A stretch of DNA of 32,486 bases from Vulcanimicrobiota bacterium (GTDB lineage Bacteria > Pseudomonadota > Gammaproteobacteria > Xanthomonadales > Rhodanobacteraceae): positions 1-32,486 of the forward strand of contig CAJCJD010000124.1 in assembly GCA_903970555.1 (NCBI GenBank), in the 5' to 3' direction. Positions 17,235-23,518 of the stretch are shown here, piece after piece (position 1 is the first letter of the stretch; each line of letters begins with the position of its first letter). A program made the position numbers and the translations under genes. Below the pieces are notes generated by a model. It was not told the DNA's origin. It made no database searches and worked only from the letters and a program-made list of their open reading frames with translations.

Positions 17235-17504
17235 ACGTCGCGGATGCCGCCGGGGGGCGCTTATCCACGGCTCTAAAAGTCAGGGCGGGGTTCTGTCGGG
17301 TGTGTATATAAAACAATGATTTACAAGTGAGCGCGATTTCATGGGTCGCAATTCGAAAATTTGTGTTGCGATGCGACTTGCCTCGATCTAAATTCGACCT
17401 ATAAGCTCTTTATAGCTAAATATGAATTAGATATTCATAGATGAAATGACCGGCGTCGCCGGGATGTACCCAGGCGCGATCGAAAAGGAGCAACGGGAGG
17501 GGAG
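17235..17504 (+). promoter_or_regulatory. Kinase-2 promoter region, related to the kinase-1 promoter
   Basis: Block 17301-17337 matches 10454-10492, and block 17365-17392 matches 10520-10547 at 23 of 28 bases. The second block contains TTGCGA (17366-17371), a 17-base spacer and TAAATT (17389-17394), at the same position as the predicted kinase-1 promoter. Downstream are two clean dyads: CTATAA-GCTCT-TTATAG (17399-17415) and TATGAAT-TAGAT-ATTCATA (17421-17439). The latter would lie close after the transcription start, where an operator could block transcription. The first 60 bases after the GH3 stop show no clear terminator. Confidence 0.6.
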
Positions 17505-17579
17505 ATGAAGGGGCCGATGCAGCTGAGTAAAAACGAAACGGCCCTGCCGACCGGCGGCGTGGAACCTTGCCGCGTATGA
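17505..17579 (+). CDS. Short leader ORF (24 codons) ahead of kinase 2
   Basis: ATG at 17505 follows a very strong purine-rich ribosome-binding stretch (GGGAGGGGAG). It encodes 24 residues beginning MKGPMQLSKNETALP. The TGA at 17577-17579 overlaps the ATG of kinase 2 (ATGA). The kinase itself has no good Shine-Dalgarno sequence, so this leader could load ribosomes for it. The peptide is unlike the leader before kinase 1. It may also be the leftover start of a larger gene. Confidence 0.4.
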   Translation: MKGPMQLSKNETALPTGGVEPCRV

Positions 17580-18670
17580 AGGGCGGCTACCAGGGCTTCA
17601 ACGAGGCTGGGGGAACCTATTCTCCGCCGTTCGGTGCTGCACGGGAAGAGGCTCCGTCATCCTTGAAGACTGCTCCACTGTCCAACGAGCCTTTTCTTGC
17701 TGCCGATGTAGGCGGTACCCACGCACGCATAGGGCTGATTGCATCCGGAGGCGGCGAAGCTGCGCCTCACGTACTGGCGTACCGCGTCTACAAGTGCGCG
17801 GAGCACTCGGGTCTCGATGCCATCATCCGTGCGTTCTGCAACACGTACGCGGCCAAACCGTCTCAGCTTGCGCTCGCCTGTGCGGGTTTTCTGCACGAAG
17901 GGCAGGTCGTCAACAGCAATTTGCAATGGCCGGTCTCGCTGGCTGCGCTTGAAGCCGAGCTGGGTTCGAGCAGCGTCAAAATACTCAACGATTTTGAGGC
18001 GCTTGCCTATGGCACGGCTTATCTCGATGTCACGCATGTCACATCGCTTCATACCCCGCAACGCGTTGAGAAGGCCGGCACAGGGCCGGTCGTCATCGTC
18101 GGTCCGGGCACGGGCCTCGGTGTAGCGGTACGTTTACCCGGCACACAACCGAAAGTGCTTGCGACTGAAGCCGGCCACATCCAATTGGCAGCACGCGTCG
18201 GGCGCGAACAGCAAGTATTTGCTGAATTGGCACAGGTCAACACGCATATACCTTACGACCACGTGTTGTCCGGTCCGGGGCTTTTGCGCATTTACAACGC
18301 GTTGTGCCGGATCGAGCGGCTCCCGGCGGTGTTTCACGAGCCTGCCGCAATCACTGCTGCAGCATGCGCCGGCACGAATGTGAGAGCAGTGGAAACCTTG
18401 GAGCTGTTTTGTGGATGGCTCGGCTCTTTCCTCGGCGATCTAGCGATGTTGTATGGCGCAACCGGTGGCATCTATCTCGCTGGAGGCTTCCTCTCGCACA
18501 TGGTCGAGTTTGTGGAGAAAAGCACGTTCGTAAGTCGCTTTCTCGACAAGGGCGTGATGCGTCCGTTCCTGCAGACGGTTCCCGTCCATGTGGTGGATCA
18601 CGCGCGGCTAGGTGTGATTGGCGCGGCGAGCTGGCTGATGAATCAGCGTGGCCAGGAAAAGACCGCATGA
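17576..18670 (+). CDS. glk: Glk-family (glucokinase-type) sugar kinase, copy 2
   Basis: Second ATP-dependent kinase of the glucokinase family, predicted to act on glucose or GlcNAc in the cytoplasm. The 364-residue protein has FLAADVGGTHARIGL (residues 40-54), KILNDFEALAYG with catalytic Asp139, VIVGPGTGLGVAV, TEAGHIQLAAR, FCGWLGSFLGDLAMLYGATG and RFLDKGVMRPFLQ. The last stretches are nearly identical to kinase 1. ATG 17576 overlaps the leader stop; TTG 17567 is the upstream alternative. The first 38 residues are poorly conserved and carry no known domain. Its TGA overlaps the ATG of the GH29 gene (ATGA), so kinase and secreted fucosidase are translationally coupled. Confidence 0.88.
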   Translation: MKGGYQGFNEAGGTYSPPFGAAREEAPSSLKTAPLSNEPFLAADVGGTHARIGLIASGGGEAAPHVLAYRVYKCAEHSGLDAIIRAFCNTYAAKPSQLALACAGFLHEGQVVNSNLQWPVSLAALEAELGSSSVKILNDFEALAYGTAYLDVTHVTSLHTPQRVEKAGTGPVVIVGPGTGLGVAVRLPGTQPKVLATEAGHIQLAARVGREQQVFAELAQVNTHIPYDHVLSGPGLLRIYNALCRIERLPAVFHEPAAITAAACAGTNVRAVETLELFCGWLGSFLGDLAMLYGATGGIYLAGGFLSHMVEFVEKSTFVSRFLDKGVMRPFLQTVPVHVVDHARLGVIGAASWLMNQRGQEKTA

Positions 18671-20346
18671 GTGCGCGCCATGTGATGTCGTATGTTGCTG
18701 GTCTATGTGCAGTTCTTGCTTGCGCGTCATTTGGCGTGACGGCAGTCGTTGCTGCCGATAGCACGCACGCAGTGACTCCCCCAAATGCGGCAACGATCGA
18801 ACAACAATGGGTAACCGCTAATCGCCCATACGACGACGCGCGTAAAGCCATCCTGGCACAGACTGACAAGGTCGCCTGGCAAGGCCCCATGCAACCGGAC
18901 TGGCAAAGCCTTACCGGCTATAGCACGCCGGAATGGTATCGAGACGCCAAGTTCGGCATCTTCATCCATTGGGGCGTCTATTCGGTTGCTGCATACAAGG
19001 GCGAGTGGTATCCGCGCCACGCCTACGAGCGCACTGGCGAGTACGCGAACTATTACCAGCATCAGATCACCACCTACGGCCCCATGCCCAAGGTCGGTTA
19101 CAAGGATCTGATTCCGCTTTTCAAAGCAGAGCACTTCGATCCGCAGGCATGGGCGACGTTGTTCCGCGAAGCGGGCGCGCGCTATGTGGTGCCCGTTGCC
19201 GAGCATCATGATGGTTTTGCGATGTACGACTCAAAGCTATCGGACTGGACCGCCGTGAAAATGGGTCCGCATCGCGATGTGATCGGCGATCTGGCCAAGG
19301 CGATTCGCGCACAAGGCATGAAGCTCGGTCTTTCCTCGCATCGCGCCGAGCATGATTGGTTCTACGAATACGGCCGCACATTCGATTCCGACGTCAACGA
19401 TCCACGTTATGCGGCGCTCTATGGGCCGGCGCATCCGTCGCAATCGGCGAAGGGCGAAGACGGCCAGGATGTCGATTGGACTTTTGTTTCCGACGCTTAT
19501 CTCAACGACTGGCTCGCACGTTCGTCTGAAATCGTGCAGGACTACCACCCCGATCTGATGTACTTCGATTGGTGGGTCGGTCAGCCACGTTTCCGCAATG
19601 CATTGGCCGAGTTCGCTTCGTTCTACTACAACCAGGCGGCAACGCGCGCGCAAGGCGTTGTGCTCAACTACAAACTCGATGACATGCGTCCCGGTACTGG
19701 TACGTTGAATATCGAGCGCGGACAGGCGGCGGATATTCGCCCGCAACCATGGCAGACCGAGACCTCCATCAGTCCTGACTCGTGGGGATATGCCGAAGGC
19801 GATACCTACAAGTCACCGGATGAAATCGTGCAACTGCTCGCCGATGTGGTGAGCAAGAACGGCAATCTGCTGTTGAACATCGGTCCCAAAGCCGATGGCA
19901 CCATTCCGGAACAGGCGCAGCACATCCTGCTGGCGATCGGGCAGTGGCTGAAAGCCAACGGAGAAGCGATCTATGGGACGCGCCCGTGGCAGCGATTCGG
20001 CGAAGGCCCCACACAAGTTGCCGCCGGCACCATGCAAGACACCAAAACCAAGCCTTACACCGAGGAAGATTTCCGTTTCACCACCAAAAATGGACGTCTT
20101 TACGCCATAGAAATGGCTTGGCCGACGACAAGTCATGCGCTGATCCGCTCGATCACGCCGAGCATGAATGTGACGTCGGTGACTTTGCTGGCAACGGGTA
20201 AGGCGGTGACATTCGATCAGCAAGCTGATGGTTTGCATCTCGATCTGCCTACGCAACCTGTTGGTGTGCGCGCCTATGTCTATCGAATAGAAATGAAAGA
20301 TCATGTCGCGCCAGCGGCGAGGGAGGTGGGCAAACCCAATGTATAA
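18667..20346 (+). CDS. Secreted alpha-L-fucosidase, GH29, paralogue 3
   Basis: Predicted to release alpha-L-fucose. The 559-residue protein has a signal peptide (about residues 1-30, cleavage after VVAA). The barrel includes WYRDAKFGIFIHWGVYSV (90-107), VAEHHDGFAMYDS (177-189), GLSSHRAEHDWF (221-232) and the probable nucleophile Asp301 in DLMYFDWWVG. A C-terminal beta-sandwich follows from about residue 450. Differences from paralogue 2 cluster around the active-site rim: ERTGEYANYYQH replaces QQGSAEFAHHVA, and the loop after LYGPA differs. This allows different linkage preferences. The frame runs back to 18304 inside the kinase gene, but the ATG overlapping the kinase stop gives a proper signal peptide. 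Confidence 0.93.
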   Translation: MSARHVMSYVAGLCAVLACASFGVTAVVAADSTHAVTPPNAATIEQQWVTANRPYDDARKAILAQTDKVAWQGPMQPDWQSLTGYSTPEWYRDAKFGIFIHWGVYSVAAYKGEWYPRHAYERTGEYANYYQHQITTYGPMPKVGYKDLIPLFKAEHFDPQAWATLFREAGARYVVPVAEHHDGFAMYDSKLSDWTAVKMGPHRDVIGDLAKAIRAQGMKLGLSSHRAEHDWFYEYGRTFDSDVNDPRYAALYGPAHPSQSAKGEDGQDVDWTFVSDAYLNDWLARSSEIVQDYHPDLMYFDWWVGQPRFRNALAEFASFYYNQAATRAQGVVLNYKLDDMRPGTGTLNIERGQAADIRPQPWQTETSISPDSWGYAEGDTYKSPDEIVQLLADVVSKNGNLLLNIGPKADGTIPEQAQHILLAIGQWLKANGEAIYGTRPWQRFGEGPTQVAAGTMQDTKTKPYTEEDFRFTTKNGRLYAIEMAWPTTSHALIRSITPSMNVTSVTLLATGKAVTFDQQADGLHLDLPTQPVGVRAYVYRIEMKDHVAPAAREVGKPNV

Positions 20347-20491
20347 ATCGCTGTTACACGCAACAGAAAGAGCAATGCCGGTCCGCTTTCAGCGCGATCA
20401 GAGTTAAGCAAACAAAAACGCCGATTTCGACTGATGACTAGGGGGTCGGAAGCGGCAAGAGAAACTTGAACTTCACCGGGAGGGGAGAAAC
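20347..20491 (+). promoter_or_regulatory. Intergenic region before the TonB-dependent receptor
   Basis: These 145 bases hold no gene. They end with a strong ribosome-binding site, GGGAGGGGAG, four bases before the ATG. The same ten bases precede the kinase-2 leader ORF. I see no convincing -35/-10 pair and no terminator, so the receptor may be transcribed from the kinase-2 promoter. Confidence 0.35.
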
Positions 20492-23437
20492 ATGAGCACT
20501 ATCCGCGTACGCCGTTGCGTACTGGCCAGTTCCATGGCTTTGGCGCTGTTCGCGCCGCATGCTTTTGCACAAACATCCACAACATCTTCAAGTGACCAAC
20601 AGGCTACGCAACAGAGCACTTCGCCCAGTGCGCAGCCGGCCGACCAGAAAAGCGAAGCGAAACAACTACAGGCAGTCACGGTCACCGGTTCGATGATCCC
20701 GCGTGTGGAAATCGAAGGACCGGCTCCTGTGGTTACCATCACCGGTGAGCAGATCAAGCAGCAGGGTTTCACCACGCTGTACGAATTCCTGGATTCGCTG
20801 CCGCAAATGGGCCAGACGCAGGACCCAGCCAGTTGGGGTTCCACCTCGGTGAATGCGCGCTCGGTCAACCTGCGCAACCTGGGTGCCGGCTTCAGCCTGC
20901 TGATGATCGACGGGCATCGCGTGGTGGATTACCCGCAGCCGTTGAATGCTCAGAGCAACTTCCAGAACTACAACAACCTGCCCACCGGCATGATTGACCA
21001 TGTCGAGATCCTGGCCTCCGGCGCCTCGTCGATTTACGGCTCGGACGCGATTGCGGGCGTGGTCAACGTGATCCTGAAAAAGAACTATCAGGGTGACGAG
21101 CTGCAGGTAACCGGTGGCGGCGCCACGCGCGGCGGCCGCGCGTATGGCGACATCAACTTCTTCGGTGGCAAGTCCGGCGAGAACTGGCACATCATCTATA
21201 ACGCGGAGAAGTCCAACCGCACGGCGTTGTGGGGTAGTGATCGTCCCTATCAGGACTCGGTGTCCGATGCTGGGTACGGCGCGTGGGGACCGGCCGATCG
21301 CATGTTCGGTTACCAATACGATTCGGCCGGCGCCATCGCCCTTTCGGCTCAGAACGCTTCGGGCCAGTACATCACGCCGCCGGCGGGCACCTGCTCGAAG
21401 TTCACCAACTCCCAGTTGAGTAACTCGCACAGTGTCACGACCAGCGGCAACCAAATTACCGGCGTCACCGACAATGGTTACTACTGCTCGCAGCCAGCCC
21501 TGTTCAAAGACTGGGTACTGACACCGGGCAGCCGCAACAACAGTGGTTATGTCGCCGGCGAGTACGACTTCAAGAACGGCTTGCAGCTCTACGGCTCGGC
21601 AGCCCTGTATGACACCGTGGGCATCTCCAACACCCAGTTGCCCGTATTCGCCAGCGGTCAGTTCTACGACCAGAGCACGGGGCAGGTCATCAATCAGGCC
21701 ATACGCCAGTTGACCGCACAGGAAATGGGCACATCGGCCAACACCCACGATCGTGAGCAGAACTGGAACCTGCAAGTCGGACTGCGCGGTACCGTGCTCG
21801 ATGGCGATGTCAACTGGGACTTGAACCTCGACTCTCAGAAGTACACCGTGCGCGAGGACTTCACGGGCATCGACATCGCGGCGATGAACAACTTCTTCCT
21901 CGGCAAGCAGTTGGGCACCACTGGCGCAGGCTTGCCCATTTACGCCATGAACTGGCAGCAGTGGTGGAACCCCATCACGCCGCAGCAATACAGTCAGTTC
22001 GCGGTCAGTGGCGAGAACACCTCGTCCTCGTGGCTGGACCAGGCGCAGCTGCGCCTCAATGGCGAACTGTTCAAGTTCCCATGGGTGGACGACCAGCCTG
22101 TGGGTTGGGCGGCGGTGCTCGAAGCTGCGCATAACGGCTTCCTACTCTCGCCGGATCCGCGCGAAGCCAACTCGGAGACGTTCCAGAATCCGTTTGACGA
22201 ATACAACACCGGTGGCGGCACCCGCCAGCGCTACTCGCTGGGCACCGAGTTCCGCGTGCCGATCCTGGATACGTTGACCTGGACCATCTCTGGTCGCCTG
22301 GACAAGTACAACGATGCCAGCAGCGCCGACATAGCCCGTACCTGGGGCACCGGCATCGAGTGGCGTCCCATCGAGAGTCTGTTGCTCCGCGGCACCTACG
22401 GCACCAACTTCAAGGCGCCGGACATGCAAGCGATCTACCAGACCGGCTCCACCACGCCAGTGGGTGATTACGTCGACCCCTTGCAGTGTATCAACGCCAT
22501 TAAGGGCGGTCAGACCAACAGCACATGGTGCTCGCTGGTGCAGCGTCCCACCTCGCAGTACTACACCCTGTACACGGGTGGCAGCCGCTTGCTGTTGCCG
22601 CAGACGGGCCATTCCTGGACCTACGGTTTCGTGTGGCAGGTTCCGGGCGTGGATGGCTTGTCGGTGTCTGCCGACTATTGGCACATGGGTGTGGATAACT
22701 CCATCCAGTACCTCAGCAACACGACCGTGCTGACGGACGAGGCCGGCTGCCTTACAGGCTTGCAGGCGAACGGTACGAGCGGTTTGCAGACGTACACCAC
22801 GCACGTGCCGGGTTCGGCGTATTGCAACATGGTGATCAACATGGTTCAGCGTAATGCCGCTGGCCAAATCATCTCGGTGCATTCCGGCCCGATCAACGAG
22901 GCTTCGCTGTACGTAAGCGGTATCGATGCTTCGCTGGACTACAAGAAAGCCACCGACTACGGCAACTTCCGCGCCAACATCAACTACACCGATAACCTGT
23001 CGTACAAGGAGCGTGTGCTGGCTTCCGACCCGCTGCTCAACACGCGCTATAACCAAGTGGCCAGCAGGGTCTCGTGGATCGGCGACTGGACCAAGGGAGA
23101 CTGGAACGTATCGCTGTCGGGTCAGCGCGACGGCACGTTGCGCGCGCCTGGCTACGGTGGTTGCGAAACGCTCCCCAACGGCATCCAGCCGAGCCTGGGC
23201 GACACCGACTGCGTGGTCTACAACGGCCACGTGCCTGTGTGGATCACCTGGAACAGCTCGGTCGGTTGGCAGCTCAACAAGGATGTGAAGATGACCTTTA
23301 CGGTGAAAAACATCTTCAACAAGGTCGCGGGGATCCCGTACTACGCAGGTGGCTTCGAGTTCGTCACGACGGGGCAGACCGGTGATGAATACAACGGTCG
23401 TGAGTTGTTCCTGTCGTTTGACTACAAGCTCGACTGA
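20492..23437 (+). CDS. TonB-dependent outer-membrane receptor, probable glycan importer
   Basis: Outer-membrane active transporter predicted to bring oligosaccharides into the periplasm, using energy from TonB. The 981-residue protein has a signal peptide (residues 1-26, cleavage after AFA). A low-complexity Ser/Gln/Thr linker (27-57) follows, then a TonB-box-like LQAVTVTGS (59-67). The plug domain (about 72-200) contains APVVTITGEQIKQQGFTTLY, NLRNLGAGFSLLMIDGHR and SSIYGSDAIAGVVNVILKKN. The rest is a beta-barrel rich in aromatic-alternating strands, ending RELFLSFDYKLD. There is no N-terminal FecR-interacting STN domain. Its place among fucosidases, GH18, GH3 and GH20 genes suggests a carbohydrate substrate. 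Length and plug match the large receptors common in Xanthomonadales. Confidence 0.93.
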   Translation: MSTIRVRRCVLASSMALALFAPHAFAQTSTTSSSDQQATQQSTSPSAQPADQKSEAKQLQAVTVTGSMIPRVEIEGPAPVVTITGEQIKQQGFTTLYEFLDSLPQMGQTQDPASWGSTSVNARSVNLRNLGAGFSLLMIDGHRVVDYPQPLNAQSNFQNYNNLPTGMIDHVEILASGASSIYGSDAIAGVVNVILKKNYQGDELQVTGGGATRGGRAYGDINFFGGKSGENWHIIYNAEKSNRTALWGSDRPYQDSVSDAGYGAWGPADRMFGYQYDSAGAIALSAQNASGQYITPPAGTCSKFTNSQLSNSHSVTTSGNQITGVTDNGYYCSQPALFKDWVLTPGSRNNSGYVAGEYDFKNGLQLYGSAALYDTVGISNTQLPVFASGQFYDQSTGQVINQAIRQLTAQEMGTSANTHDREQNWNLQVGLRGTVLDGDVNWDLNLDSQKYTVREDFTGIDIAAMNNFFLGKQLGTTGAGLPIYAMNWQQWWNPITPQQYSQFAVSGENTSSSWLDQAQLRLNGELFKFPWVDDQPVGWAAVLEAAHNGFLLSPDPREANSETFQNPFDEYNTGGGTRQRYSLGTEFRVPILDTLTWTISGRLDKYNDASSADIARTWGTGIEWRPIESLLLRGTYGTNFKAPDMQAIYQTGSTTPVGDYVDPLQCINAIKGGQTNSTWCSLVQRPTSQYYTLYTGGSRLLLPQTGHSWTYGFVWQVPGVDGLSVSADYWHMGVDNSIQYLSNTTVLTDEAGCLTGLQANGTSGLQTYTTHVPGSAYCNMVINMVQRNAAGQIISVHSGPINEASLYVSGIDASLDYKKATDYGNFRANINYTDNLSYKERVLASDPLLNTRYNQVASRVSWIGDWTKGDWNVSLSGQRDGTLRAPGYGGCETLPNGIQPSLGDTDCVVYNGHVPVWITWNSSVGWQLNKDVKMTFTVKNIFNKVAGIPYYAGGFEFVTTGQTGDEYNGRELFLSFDYKLD

Positions 23438-23449
23438 CGTAAGCAATCC

Positions 23450-23480
23450 AAACGAGCCCGGCCAAAAGCCGGGCTCGTTT
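23450..23480 (+). terminator. Perfect 13-bp stem-loop after the TonB-dependent receptor
   Basis: AAACGAGCCCGGC (23450-23462) pairs perfectly with GCCGGGCTCGTTT (23468-23480) around the loop CAAAA. It starts 13 bases after the receptor stop and ends in a short T-run formed by the stem itself. It should separate the receptor from the GH20 gene, which starts only 38 bases later. Confidence 0.85.
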
Positions 23481-23518
23481 GCTTTGAGCGGTATGTTTGA
23501 AAAGATGGAGTTTTGAGA

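Noticed and set aside
18304-18666. Longer N-terminus for the third GH29 enzyme
   Set aside because: It would overlap the kinase gene in another frame and bury the signal peptide inside the protein.
20666-23446. Two long minus-strand frames (488 and 434 codons)
   Set aside because: They are antisense shadows of the TonB-dependent receptor; no family motifs or ribosome-binding sites.
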